A stretch of 64,000 nucleotides of DNA from Treponema sp. OMZ 790 (GCF_024181285.1 NZ_CP051201.1:2542001-2606000); one strand, 5' to 3'; positions 26,830 through 36,453 are shown, counted from the first letter of the stretch. Notes: generated by a model not told the origin, from the letters alone. Made by a program: numbers and translations.

Positions 26830-28396
26830 AGTATACATTATAAATTTTATCCGTTAAAATAATCGAAACACAATTCTTAGTTTTGATATATTGTTTTTCA
26901 CTTTCATTATGAGAGATATAAAAAACGGTTTTACCTTTTTCAACCTTATCAAAAAGTATATCTATGAGGTGTTTTTTATTTTTAATATCCAAATGAGCGG
27001 AAATTTCATCAATAAGATAAATATCTTTATCAGAGAATTCAATACGCAATAGCTCAATTAATAATTTTTCACCGGAACTCAAATTTTCTGAAGCCCAGTC
27101 AAATTTTCTTTTAAAGCCTCCCAATTGTTTTACTATATCCTGTATTTTTTCATTTTTATAATTAATTATTAAATCTTTATCAATATTAGAGGATAACATA
27201 ATATTTTCCAAAACCGTTCCCGAAATAATTAAGGCTTCAGGACTATGATACGAAACAGAAGAATTTGTATTATCCTTATGGAGAATCGTTTTACTTTCTT
27301 CCTGTGTATCTATTTTTATATTTAGAATTCCTGCAAAATTTTTAAGCAAACTTGATTTACCTATTCCGTTAGCCCCTTCAATTAAATAAAATGCAGGCTT
27401 ATTAAAATAGAGTTCATATTCACTTTTTGAAAATAAAATGCCGTTTTCAGCCGTATTTTCTTTATACCCATTTAAAAATAAAAAGATTCTTTGTATTGAG
27501 GCTCTTTTTGAGCTTATAAGAATAATGGAATTCAAGATATTTGAAACGGGAGCAAAGATATTGCCAATCATCAATTGAATAGCTAAAAAGCCGCCTATTG
27601 AAGGAGCGGCAGATTTGTTTTCGATCACAAAAAAGAAGGCTGCAATTACTTGTGTAAGGATGGTAATAAGTCTTAAAATATTTTTTCCAAATTGTTCGGC
27701 CCTTGCAGCTTGTGCAGACATACTATAAAAGCCCTTATTAAGCACACCGAATTCTTTTTGCATATATTCATTGTGTTTATTTGCATAAATATAAGAATAT
27801 CGCTCATGGATATAAACAATAAAATCCTGTTTTTCTTTTAATTTTTCTCTGCTTATTTTACTAAGTACCGAATTCTTTTTTGAAATAACCAAGGCTATTA
27901 TAATATTTGTAAAAGAAGCTATTATACATAATAAAAATATATTTAAAGATTCTATTTTAATATAGCGTAAAGCAAAAGTTAAAAATAAAATTTCTACAAT
28001 TAACTTAGGATAAAATTGCGTTATATATGAGAAAAAAGAATTTATATCATTATTTAAAAGTGTAATAATTTCTCCAGAGGAATAACTTATACTTTTGGCA
28101 GGTTCCTCCGTTTGATATTTATAAAAGACCGTATCGGATATAAAATAATATATTTTTTCAAGTAACCGGGTTAAAACAGAAACAGACAATATACAAAAGA
28201 TAAAATCACAACAGAAAAAAATTATGAGAAAGAGATAATCAGATAATTTAATATTCGGCAAATTAAACAGTTTATCTATAAATTGTTTAACCATAATAGG
28301 TTCAAAATAAATAAGTAAATTTTGCAAACCTAATAGGATAAATATCCATAGATCATAAAAACATATTTTTTTATAAAATATCTTTCTTCGATGCAT
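26828..28396 (-). CDS. ABC exporter half-transporter (membrane domain plus ATPase)
   Basis: Residues 1-305 hold about six membrane helices; residues 330-522 form an ATPase with Walker A GANGIGKSS, a signature in the variant form LSSGE, Walker B IYLIDEISAHLD and H-loop SHNE. At 522 aa it is shorter than MsbA-type half-transporters (about 580) and has no peptidase domain. Half-transporters work as dimers; the similar 509-aa protein at 40190-41719 is a possible hetero-partner (inference). Substrate unknown. The gene lies reversed inside what would otherwise be a contiguous importer locus, which suggests insertion. Confidence 0.82.
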   Translation of the reverse strand: MHRRKIFYKKICFYDLWIFILLGLQNLLIYFEPIMVKQFIDKLFNLPNIKLSDYLFLIIFFCCDFIFCILSVSVLTRLLEKIYYFISDTVFYKYQTEEPAKSISYSSGEIITLLNNDINSFFSYITQFYPKLIVEILFLTFALRYIKIESLNIFLLCIIASFTNIIIALVISKKNSVLSKISREKLKEKQDFIVYIHERYSYIYANKHNEYMQKEFGVLNKGFYSMSAQAARAEQFGKNILRLITILTQVIAAFFFVIENKSAAPSIGGFLAIQLMIGNIFAPVSNILNSIILISSKRASIQRIFLFLNGYKENTAENGILFSKSEYELYFNKPAFYLIEGANGIGKSSLLKNFAGILNIKIDTQEESKTILHKDNTNSSVSYHSPEALIISGTVLENIMLSSNIDKDLIINYKNEKIQDIVKQLGGFKRKFDWASENLSSGEKLLIELLRIEFSDKDIYLIDEISAHLDIKNKKHLIDILFDKVEKGKTVFYISHNESEKQYIKTKNCVSIILTDKIYNVY

Positions 28397-28882
28397 TTAT
28401 CTTGATTTTAGATTTTTTTATAATTTTTTTCAAGCTATAGCCGTATTTTTACTTATATCTTCTTACAACAGTGATGGCAAGGCCTAACCAGTTTTCTGTT
28501 CAGCGTATGGGCTTTTTGTTTGCTTCTTCACAGGTTACAAACGGCCCCACCAACGCCCATTTTTATCTCCCAGTGTTCCACGGCCAGTGCCTTCACCGTG
28601 ATTACAAAATTGGCATGTTCCATAATGAATTATGGCTTTATCAGATGCTACCCAATTTTCATAGATATAAAAGGCCATAGTTTTTCTCTCCTTGCAATTT
28701 ACAAAATGAGTATAGCTGTCCCGTAAGCTAAAAATCGCTCAAGCATATATTTATATTAAGTCAAAACCTAGAATCTGTCAAGCCTGAGTAAAACGGGTTT
28801 CCTGTATCAATCACCTAAAATTTATTCCATATCATATACTAGTAAATTTATTAAAAATAATATAGACTTATAGGATAATTTA
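28397..28882. other. Gene-poor region holding a broken small gene
   Basis: About 490 bp with no intact ORF of note. Positions 28453-28678 contain a frameshifted small gene on the minus strand. From 28679 to 28882 there is AT-rich sequence upstream of the permease gene, in which no convincing promoter pair or ribosome site for that gene was found. Confidence 0.6.
28453..28678 (-). pseudogene. Small Cys/His-rich protein gene with two single-base frameshifts
   Basis: A strong AAGGAG site precedes ATG at 28678. Frame 1 reads MAFYIYENWVASDKAI..., includes HYGTCQFCNHGEGTG and GDKNGRWW, then hits TAA. Adding one G to the GGGG run continues the frame as GPFVTCEEANKK; adding one A to the following AAAAA run continues as AHTLNRKLVRPCHHCCKK and a normal TAA at 28453. 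The repaired product is about 75 aa with CxxC and CHHCC motifs suggesting metal binding. I recall similar small hypothetical proteins with a GRW-GPF core but no function. Both breaks lie in homopolymers, so decay and sequencing error are both possible. Confidence 0.7.
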
Positions 28883-30502
28883 ATGAAACAACAGCTTAAA
28901 AAAAATTATAACGGCCTCATCGACTATATCCTCATACTAAGCTTAATTTTAAGTATTTTTATATTTATAGCTATGCCTTTTTTTTATGTATTTAAAGAAA
29001 GCCTTGTTATAAATGGACACCTTAGCTTTGAGCTTTTTGAAGATGTGTTTAAAAATCATCTTCATCTTTTAAAAAATTCCTTATCGGTAGGACTTTATAC
29101 GACGGTTTTAACGGCAATCGCAGGGATAAGCACAGCCTTGTTTTCTTATATGATGCCTAAAAAAATAAAACGCCTGATTTTTTTAATTTTAGCTGTAACG
29201 ATGATAAGCCCGCCCTTTGTAACAGCCCTCAGTTATATAAACCTCTTTGGAAGGAGAGGCCTTGTTTCTTATTATCTTTTAGGTATTTCAAAAAGTCCGT
29301 ACGGAATTACCGGCATTGTGCTGATGCAGTCTTTAAGTAATTTTTCTTTAGCGGCTTTAATCTTAATCGGGTTTTTAAATAATTTGGATAGATCTCAATT
29401 GGATAGTGCCCGCAACCTCGGAGCAAAGACAAACCGCCTGATTATCGATATAATTCTTCCCTTTCTTTTTCCTGCAATCAAATCGGTTATGCTCTTAACT
29501 TTTTTGCGAAGTTTGTCGGATTTCGGAACTCCTGCAATCATAGGGGGCTCTTTTAATGTGCTTGCAACCGAAAGCTATTTTGCAGTAATAGCTCAAGGCA
29601 ACTTAGGTAAGGCTTCCGCAATAAATGTGCTTCTTTTAATTCCTGCAATTATTATTTTTATTCTTTATCAAAAAAGTTTTAAAAATATTTCCATCTCTTC
29701 ACACGGTACGGCCACGTCAGAGATTGAAATAAAAAGGCAGGGAATTCTTTTTTATCTTATAAGCATAATTGCCGTTTTCTTTTTATTATGGATAAGCATT
29801 CAATATTCTTCTATTATATTATCCGCATTTACAAAAATGAAAAAAGGGAAAATGATTTTTACCTTTGCAAATATTTTAGAAACAAGAGATCATATCACAA
29901 GCACGGTTATAAGGAGCATAGTCTACAGTCTTATCGCTGCAGGCGGAGGCAGCATAATCGGTTTGCTAATCGCTTATTATAAGCAAATAAGAAAAATAAA
30001 GATAATGCAGGCTGTAGATTTTGCCGCAACTCTTCCCTATATAATTCCGGGAACTTTTTTCGGCCTCGGCTATTTATTGGCCTTTAATTCAAAACCCTTA
30101 ATGCTTACAGGAACGGCAGCAATAGTTGTTTTAAACATACTATTTAAACAGCTTCCATTTTCTACCAAGATAGGGAATGCGGCAATGGAAGAAATAAACA
30201 TCGACACTCTAAATTCGATCAGAGATTTAGGCGGTAAAAAAATAAACGAGATTACCGATGCAGTTATTCCGTTAAGCAAAAATGCACTTGGAGTTTCTTT
30301 TATAAACGGATTTACAACGACGATGACAACAATAGGCTCAATTATTTTTTTGGTATATCCGAGTCAAAAAGTTTTAACCCTTGTTATGTTCGATGTAATT
30401 CAAAGCGGGTATTATGAAATAGGTTCCGTCATTGCCTTGCTTATAATTATAATTTGTTTAATTGTAAATTTAATTTACTTTTTGGTTTTAAAGAAAAAAT
30501 AA
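28883..30502 (+). CDS. ABC transporter permease, two fused membrane domains (FbpB/ThiP type)
   Basis: 539 aa with about 12 membrane helices arranged as two BPD_transp_1 domains, as in ferric-iron FbpB, thiamine ThiP and phosphonate permeases. EAA-type coupling loops can be read near QLDSARNLGAKTNRLIIDIILP and TLNSIRDLGGKKINEITDAVIP. It is followed 21 bp later by its ATPase gene. The binding protein is probably the one at 25763-26779. Confidence 0.88.
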   Translation: MKQQLKKNYNGLIDYILILSLILSIFIFIAMPFFYVFKESLVINGHLSFELFEDVFKNHLHLLKNSLSVGLYTTVLTAIAGISTALFSYMMPKKIKRLIFLILAVTMISPPFVTALSYINLFGRRGLVSYYLLGISKSPYGITGIVLMQSLSNFSLAALILIGFLNNLDRSQLDSARNLGAKTNRLIIDIILPFLFPAIKSVMLLTFLRSLSDFGTPAIIGGSFNVLATESYFAVIAQGNLGKASAINVLLLIPAIIIFILYQKSFKNISISSHGTATSEIEIKRQGILFYLISIIAVFFLLWISIQYSSIILSAFTKMKKGKMIFTFANILETRDHITSTVIRSIVYSLIAAGGGSIIGLLIAYYKQIRKIKIMQAVDFAATLPYIIPGTFFGLGYLLAFNSKPLMLTGTAAIVVLNILFKQLPFSTKIGNAAMEEINIDTLNSIRDLGGKKINEITDAVIPLSKNALGVSFINGFTTTMTTIGSIIFLVYPSQKVLTLVMFDVIQSGYYEIGSVIALLIIIICLIVNLIYFLVLKKK

Positions 30503-30523
30503 ATTTAAAATGCCGGAGGTTTT

Positions 30524-31477
30524 ATGTATCTTGAATTGAAAAACTTAACAAAAACATATAAAGAAAAAAATGCAGTAAAAAATATCAGCTTCAATCTTGA
30601 AAAAGGAAAACTCCTCTGTCTTTTAGGCCCATCCGGCTGCGGAAAAAGCACGGTGCTAAAATCGATAGGAGGTTTTTTAAAACCGGACAGCGGAAAAATA
30701 ATTCTTGACGGTAAAGAAATTACAAATGAACTGCCTGAAAATCGAAATGTTTCTACGGTCTTTCAATCTTACGGACTTTTTCCTCACATGAATGTTTTAT
30801 CTAATATTATTTACGGTTTAAAATTTAAAAAAATACCTAAGAGCGAGCGTATCGAAGCCGGAATGAAGATGATCAAAACAATGGGCTTATCCGGTTATGA
30901 AAAAAAACATATAAGCGAACTTTCCGGCGGGGAGCAGCAGAGGGTCGCCCTTGCACGCAGTTTGATTATAAAACCTAAACTCCTTTTGCTGGATGAACCT
31001 TTGAGTAATTTGGATGCAAAACTAAGAATCAATATGCGTAAAGAAATAAAACAAATTCAAAAAGAATTTAACATCACCACAATTTTTGTCACTCATGATC
31101 AGAGCGAAGCCTTTGAAATTGCCGACAAAATTATTTTGATGAACAATGGAGAAATTATTCAGGAAGGAACAGCCGAAGCTCTTTACAATCAGCCTGCAAA
31201 CGATTTTGCTCTTGACTTTATCGGCACAAACAATAAAATAGAAAACTCATATATCAGACCCGAAAAAATAAGAGTATTTAAATCTTTACCGGAAGGAGAT
31301 GATACTGAAAATTTTGAAGAGGCTCAAATTACCAATATTATCTTTAAGGGTGAAATAATTGAACTCTTTCTTAAAAACAAAGAAAAAGAATTAAAGGCCG
31401 TTGTTTTAAACAATGACTGTAATTATCAAAAAGATGAAAGAGTCTACATCAGTTATATTAAGGAGAATTTAAATTGA
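30524..31477 (+). CDS. ABC transporter ATP-binding protein (FbpC/PotA type)
   Basis: Walker A GPSGCGKST, signature LSGGEQQRV, Walker B LLLLDEPLSNLD and H-loop FVTHD place it in the CUT/FbpC/PotA importer ATPases. The C-terminal extension (about 240-317) is TOBE-like and short. The ribosome site is CCGGAGG. It overlaps the following glycosyltransferase gene by 4 bp. Confidence 0.9.
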   Translation: MYLELKNLTKTYKEKNAVKNISFNLEKGKLLCLLGPSGCGKSTVLKSIGGFLKPDSGKIILDGKEITNELPENRNVSTVFQSYGLFPHMNVLSNIIYGLKFKKIPKSERIEAGMKMIKTMGLSGYEKKHISELSGGEQQRVALARSLIIKPKLLLLDEPLSNLDAKLRINMRKEIKQIQKEFNITTIFVTHDQSEAFEIADKIILMNNGEIIQEGTAEALYNQPANDFALDFIGTNNKIENSYIRPEKIRVFKSLPEGDDTENFEEAQITNIIFKGEIIELFLKNKEKELKAVVLNNDCNYQKDERVYISYIKENLN

Positions 31478-32748
31478 AGATACTTCACTGTCTTGCGCAA
31501 TTACCGATGAAAACAGGAAGCGGGGTTTATTTTAGTACCCTCGTCGAAGGAATGATAAAAAAAGGACATAAAAACGCCGTTCTTTATGGAACACAGCTTC
31601 CCTTTGCCGAAAAAACTTTTAATGAATCTTTACCGGACAATTTACAAGGAAGAGTAAAAGAATATCCTGTTAAATTTTTATCCGGTTATGAACAAGAAGA
31701 AAAAACTTTTAATGAAGACTTGCCCTTTCCGATTGCAGGCATGAGCGACATAATGCCTTACACCTCAACCGTATATTCAGAAATGAGCGAGGAGATGTAC
31801 CAAAAATGGATTTCGGTTTTTGAAAAAAATCTTCTCCGCATAAGAGAAGAATTTAATCCCGATGTCATCATAAGCCATCATCTTTTTATCTTAACCTCTT
31901 TGGTAAAAAAAATATTTCCCGGCAAAAAAATAATCGGCATAAGCCACGGCACGGATATAAGGCAGATTAAAAAGAATCCTTGGATAAAGACACAGTACAT
32001 ACAAAATTTAGATAAGCTAGATTTATATTTTACGGTAAGCCCTAAGGATATTGCCGAGGTGCAAAATATTTTTTCGGCAAACCCTGAAAAAATTAAATTG
32101 GCAGGCGGAGGCTTTAATCCGGATATTTTTAACGATAAGGATAGGCATGTTTTTGACGGAACATTCAGACTCTGCTATGCAGGAAAAATATCCGATTCAA
32201 AGGGAGTTTTTGAACTTGCAAAACCCCTTCCGCTTATTTTAAAAAAATATCCTGATACGGAATTAACCTTAGTCGGAAATGCAACGGAAGAACAAAAAGC
32301 TGTTCTTTTAAAAAATGCCGGATACAGTGAAAACTTAAAAATAGTAAATGCTTCATCGCAAATCTGTATGTGTAAAATTTTAAAACAAAACGATATTTTT
32401 ATTTTGCCCTCGTACTATGAGGCTTTGGGACTTGTAGCAGTTGAAGCCTTAGCCTGCGGTCTTTTTACAGTTACAACGGAAATAGAAGGCTTAATAAACC
32501 TCCTCGGCGAAAAAATTAACACAAGCGGCCTTATAGAATTTGTAAAACTCCCACGCATTTACGATGTGGACAAGGCCTATGAAGAAGATAAACCCGCCTT
32601 TGTCGAAGCCCTGACCGAAAAAATAATGCTTCAAATGGAAAGACTTAAATCACAAAAAGATTTTTATTCTCCCCTTGCAGAAGAAATAAAAAAACATTCT
32701 TGGGACAGCATTATCGATAGAATTGAAAAAATGATAACAGCTATTTAA
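31474..32748 (+). CDS. GT4-like glycosyltransferase
   Basis: Two Rossmann-like halves: an N-terminal half opening MKILHCLAQLPMKTGSGVYF, where GSG is the glycine-rich acceptor-side loop, and a C-terminal GT1-type half with the donor-site motif PSYYEALGLVAVEALACG (E-x7-E). The start codon is TTG, supported by AAGGAGAATTTAAA directly before it and by overlap with the ATPase stop. Co-translation with an ABC importer is unusual. The sugar donor and acceptor are unknown. It meets the hydrolase gene tail to tail with a 4-bp overlap. Confidence 0.85.
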   Translation: MKILHCLAQLPMKTGSGVYFSTLVEGMIKKGHKNAVLYGTQLPFAEKTFNESLPDNLQGRVKEYPVKFLSGYEQEEKTFNEDLPFPIAGMSDIMPYTSTVYSEMSEEMYQKWISVFEKNLLRIREEFNPDVIISHHLFILTSLVKKIFPGKKIIGISHGTDIRQIKKNPWIKTQYIQNLDKLDLYFTVSPKDIAEVQNIFSANPEKIKLAGGGFNPDIFNDKDRHVFDGTFRLCYAGKISDSKGVFELAKPLPLILKKYPDTELTLVGNATEEQKAVLLKNAGYSENLKIVNASSQICMCKILKQNDIFILPSYYEALGLVAVEALACGLFTVTTEIEGLINLLGEKINTSGLIEFVKLPRIYDVDKAYEEDKPAFVEALTEKIMLQMERLKSQKDFYSPLAEEIKKHSWDSIIDRIEKMITAI

Positions 32749-34592
32749 TTCTCCTGTAGAAGCTCATATATTTTAGGTTTCACAATACACCCTGCACAGG
32801 ATAGATAGGTAATATTATCTTTCTTTAGAATTGCAAATACTTTATTAATTTTTTTTATTGTCGCTATGTTTTTTGATATTTTCAGTAAAGCTTCTGCTGC
32901 GTACATACGTCCTGCAGGATTTTCTCCTATCAATATGTTTTCAAAAATTTTTGAATCTTTTAATTCTAAAAGATGCCCCATAGCTTTACGTCCATACGGA
33001 ATTTCATTTGTAATTCCAATATTATAACCATAGGGTATATTATCTTCAGGGTAAAAAAGAGCATTATAGTCTTTCTGATAATCTTCAGGTAATTTAATTT
33101 TATTCGGTTTCCCGACTAAAATATTCTTTTCATATAAATATTTTTTTTCAATATTATTATCAACAAATGTATAAGAATAAGAATTATTCATGGGATCATG
33201 AATAAAAAAATTATTAAATTCCGTTTCAATATTTTTATATTTTTTAAATAAACCGGATAATCTCTCTTTTACAAAATTCTCAATCGTGATATTTACTTTA
33301 TATCCTGCATTTTTATATAAAAAGTAATCAATGTTAAATCTCACATCAACTCCGTTTTTTGAAAACGAAATTTTTGAAATATTAAAACCCAAGTTGTCAG
33401 GGTCGATTTCTTTTTTTGATAATTCTTTAATATCATTTTCCGCTAAAGATTTTTTGTATATAAATTTAAAAACAGCATCGACGGCTTGTTTATTTTTTTT
33501 ATCTCTATCAGCACGATTATATTTATTAAGAAGTTCTGCTGTGGAATTTTCATCATAGAACGTAACTATTTTTTCCATTAGCTTTTTATCGATTTCAAAA
33601 AAGCGTTTTTTGTCTAAGTGTTCTTTAAAATAATCGCTCCGTATTTCAGATGTTAGTTCTACTTGAAGTGTATTTTTAAAGACTTTAAAATCTTCGTTGA
33701 GTTTTTTGCCGTAAGCCCTAGCTTCATCAGTATAATATAAATAATTATGGCCTCGATTATTATAATCAATAAAAGTAAACCGGCTGTTATCTTTAAATTT
33801 TTTATAAAACTCTTTATAATTATTTTCAAAAGAAACGCTGTCATCATCTGAACTGTGAATAAGCATTATCTTTGTATTAGAATTTTCAAATCCATTAATG
33901 CAAGAGTATTTTGCATACCTTCCGAATTTGATTTTTTCTATTAACGAAAAATAAGGTATAAAAAAGTTAATCCATTTTCCAATGAAATCGGCTCCCCTAT
34001 CCCTTATTATAGAGATAGAAGAATTAAAACCGGCTGCCATCACAACAGCTGCTATATCCTTATGTACATTTAAAACACTTCCAACGGAATAGCCGCCCCA
34101 ACTGTGACCGAAAAGCATAATCGGTAAATTTTTAAATTCTTCATTTTCTTTTACAAACCTGATTGCATAATCAAGATCGATAATCCCCTGAGGTAAGCCT
34201 CCGGCTCCGCTTCCTTCGCTTTCATCATTTCCCGTAGCATCATAGGAAAAAATTAAATAGCCGCTTCCCGCTAAATAATCGGCAACATCCATATAAGAAT
34301 TATGTCCGCCGCCGCCCAAGCCGTGAGCTATTATTATAAGCCCCTTATAATTGCTATCTTCTTTATAATATTTATACGCAGTAAGTTTTTGTCCTTTATT
34401 TGAAGTAAAAAAATATTGCTTTAGTTTCAAACCTTTAAATTCTTCTATCTGCCGTTTCATATGAGAAGCGGTTGTATACCTTTCAGAAAAAATATCTTTA
34501 TACATAAAGTAAGCAATGCCCATCGGCACAATAAAAAAGATAAGCAGCACAAGAGCTGCTATCCACAAAATCAGTTTTCTTTTTCTTTTCAT
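32745..34592 (-). CDS. Membrane-anchored alpha/beta hydrolase with large C-terminal extension
   Basis: An N-terminal helix (about 7-28) anchors the protein. Residues 60-310 form an alpha/beta-hydrolase domain with oxyanion-region HGLGGGGHNS, nucleophile motif GHSWGG, and probable Asp and His in HSSDDDSV and NRGHNY. Residues 315-615 do not match anything I recognise; the last part (about 540-610) has a helical repeat look. Most likely a lipase, esterase or peptidase acting outside the membrane. It starts 31 bp downstream of the orphan antitoxin gene. Confidence 0.75.
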   Translation of the reverse strand: MKRKRKLILWIAALVLLIFFIVPMGIAYFMYKDIFSERYTTASHMKRQIEEFKGLKLKQYFFTSNKGQKLTAYKYYKEDSNYKGLIIIAHGLGGGGHNSYMDVADYLAGSGYLIFSYDATGNDESEGSGAGGLPQGIIDLDYAIRFVKENEEFKNLPIMLFGHSWGGYSVGSVLNVHKDIAAVVMAAGFNSSISIIRDRGADFIGKWINFFIPYFSLIEKIKFGRYAKYSCINGFENSNTKIMLIHSSDDDSVSFENNYKEFYKKFKDNSRFTFIDYNNRGHNYLYYTDEARAYGKKLNEDFKVFKNTLQVELTSEIRSDYFKEHLDKKRFFEIDKKLMEKIVTFYDENSTAELLNKYNRADRDKKNKQAVDAVFKFIYKKSLAENDIKELSKKEIDPDNLGFNISKISFSKNGVDVRFNIDYFLYKNAGYKVNITIENFVKERLSGLFKKYKNIETEFNNFFIHDPMNNSYSYTFVDNNIEKKYLYEKNILVGKPNKIKLPEDYQKDYNALFYPEDNIPYGYNIGITNEIPYGRKAMGHLLELKDSKIFENILIGENPAGRMYAAEALLKISKNIATIKKINKVFAILKKDNITYLSCAGCIVKPKIYELLQEN

Positions 34593-34623
34593 ACAAAATA
34601 CTCTTTAAGTTGATATCAGATAA

Positions 34624-34869
34624 TTATAGATATTCTCTATCCTCACGCAATAGTGTTACAGGATTTGGCAGTTGATTTGCTTCAATATTAAGATCTTCTA
34701 TTTTTTTAAATATAAGACGTCTTTTATTTTTATTCCCTATCCTTTTATAAATACTATCTTGTAACATTAAAATTGTCTGTTGTGTTATGGTTCTGTGCTC
34801 TTTTTGTGCAAGAAGATGTATTTGTGAATAAATTTCATCAGGTAAATCGTGTACTTGAAGTATAGGCAT
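34624..34869 (-). CDS. FitA/VapB-like ribbon-helix-helix antitoxin, orphan
   Basis: 81 aa with an N-terminal MPILQVHDLPDEIYSQIHLLA (a FitA-type Arc/ribbon-helix-helix start) and a C-terminal PNPVTLLREDREYL of the kind that normally precedes a PIN-domain VapC/FitB toxin gene. Here the next gene is the alpha/beta hydrolase and no PIN gene or fragment fits in the 31-bp gap. Likely a solitary antitoxin left after toxin loss, or one acting on a toxin elsewhere. AAGGAGGGATT ribosome site. Confidence 0.72.
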   Translation of the reverse strand: MPILQVHDLPDEIYSQIHLLAQKEHRTITQQTILMLQDSIYKRIGNKNKRRLIFKKIEDLNIEANQLPNPVTLLREDREYL

Positions 34870-34936
34870 AATCCCTCCTTACCCTAAATTATACCATATT
34901 TATATATATAACACAATCTATAAAATAACCAAGATG

Positions 34937-36391
34937 TTATTTAAAAGAAGGCTTAAAATACTCTTCTCTTTTGTTTCCTTCATCTGCGGCCATATAGGTG
35001 AGAAGTTCCTTGTAAACTTTTTTTGCCTTTTCAAAAATTTCTGAGGCGGTTTCATTGCCGATACGGGTTGCGTATTCGGAAGCAGCTTTCGCTCCGCTTT
35101 TTTGATATGTCCTTGTAAGTTCCTTATCTTTTTTGTACTGCTCTTTGATAAGTTTATCTTCATATGAGCTCCAGAGCTTTCTTATATTCTTGCCGAATTT
35201 TTCTCGATCGAGTGCAGAAAAAACGTTGATAGCCCTCATTGTCCAATAAAAAGAATCGGGATTAAATTCTCCGTCATCTACCTTGTAAGAAGAAATTGTA
35301 TCATTTATATTTCCATGGAACGGAAGGTACACCGAATGTTCGGCGTTAGCCATTGCAAGCCAAATTATACCGCCCACAGCCTTGGGAAGATTCGGCTTTA
35401 GTTGAAGAATGTGACATTCCATTGAAGTAGGATCTCCGATCGGGCGTATGTCATCCTCGACATTGGCATCCAGCTCAGTTCCCTCATAGCGGTATCTTTG
35501 TAATTCCATAACATCCTTTATAGTGATTTTTTTATCCGGTTTTCTCCAAAGAGAAAAAACATCTTGGCCATGCTCTACTTTTTTTGAAGGTGAAAGTTTA
35601 TTTTGTCCGCCCCATATTCTATCTCTTTCGTAATCGCCTATCTCATCGGCATAGGTAAGGGCAACATGGAATTTTCCTTCATACTCTTCATAAAAGCCTT
35701 TTTGCTGCGGAAGAGAAATTAAATTCCTAGAAGCAATTACATCCGGGCTGTTTACATCAACATAGCCCAATAAAAAATGGTTGGGGATAACGGCATAAGA
35801 ATCATCAGGAACCTTCACAGCCGCATACTGATGGCCGGATAAAATTTCCATATACCATATTTCTTTGTCATCTGCAAAGAATAAAATATTTCCTTCAGCT
35901 GATCCGTATTTATCTATTATGGAGGCTGTCCGTTCAACAGCTTCACGCGCAGTTTTTGCATAAGGGAGAACAACGGTAGTAATAGAGGCCTCAGATATTC
36001 CGCCTGAAACAAGGGGGTCGTACTTTTGGGCTGAAGCTCCGGGATTGGCCGAAACTGTAGCACTCATTGCAAGCCCGTATTCGTTAAAGCCTGCGGCATC
36101 ATAGATTCCTCCGCCTTGGTCGGCATCGCAGATTGCTGTGTACTTATAACTTATTTTCGGAAGTTCCATTTTAAAACCTGACGGATCTTCAAAAATAATA
36201 GTTTCTTTATTTTCTTTACGGGGATAAACCTTAAAAAGCTTATTTTTTGCTCCTTCCAAATCTTCCGTTCTTGCTATAATGCGGCTTCCGTCTGCAGTAG
36301 CATTTTTTCCTGCAACAAAACCTGTACATGCAAAAAGAGGTGAAGTCTTTACCAACATTAATAAAACAATAAAAATAAGAGCTTTTTTCAT
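34937..36391 (-). CDS. C69 family dipeptidase, secreted or periplasmic
   Basis: Ntn-hydrolase dipeptidase. The signal peptide MKKALIFIVLLMLVKTSPLFA is followed directly by CTGFVAGKNATADGSRIIAR, so cleavage exposes the catalytic N-terminal Cys of the family. 484 aa from the start at 36391, chosen because GGAGGAATTT precedes this ATG; the four codons upstream in the longer ORF are dropped. Probably supplies amino acids from peptides outside the cytoplasm. Monocistronic behind its own promoter. Confidence 0.88.
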   Translation of the reverse strand: MKKALIFIVLLMLVKTSPLFACTGFVAGKNATADGSRIIARTEDLEGAKNKLFKVYPRKENKETIIFEDPSGFKMELPKISYKYTAICDADQGGGIYDAAGFNEYGLAMSATVSANPGASAQKYDPLVSGGISEASITTVVLPYAKTAREAVERTASIIDKYGSAEGNILFFADDKEIWYMEILSGHQYAAVKVPDDSYAVIPNHFLLGYVDVNSPDVIASRNLISLPQQKGFYEEYEGKFHVALTYADEIGDYERDRIWGGQNKLSPSKKVEHGQDVFSLWRKPDKKITIKDVMELQRYRYEGTELDANVEDDIRPIGDPTSMECHILQLKPNLPKAVGGIIWLAMANAEHSVYLPFHGNINDTISSYKVDDGEFNPDSFYWTMRAINVFSALDREKFGKNIRKLWSSYEDKLIKEQYKKDKELTRTYQKSGAKAASEYATRIGNETASEIFEKAKKVYKELLTYMAADEGNKREEYFKPSFK

Positions 36392-36408
36392 AAATTCCTC
36401 CACAGCTT

Positions 36409-36437
36409 ATTATAGTATGTTTTTTTATCGGTATCAA
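36409..36437 (-). promoter_or_regulatory. Promoter of the C69 dipeptidase gene
   Basis: Minus-strand TTGATA (36432-36437) and TATAAT (36409-36414), spacer 17 bp, 18 bp upstream of the start codon. Confidence 0.8.
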
Positions 36438-36453
36438 GCTTTAATCGAAGTTA

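Noticed and set aside
28471..28726. Two overlapping plus-strand ORFs of about 68 codons
   Set aside because: They are antisense to the small Cys-rich gene, which has a strong ribosome site and meaningful motifs; the plus-strand frames have neither.
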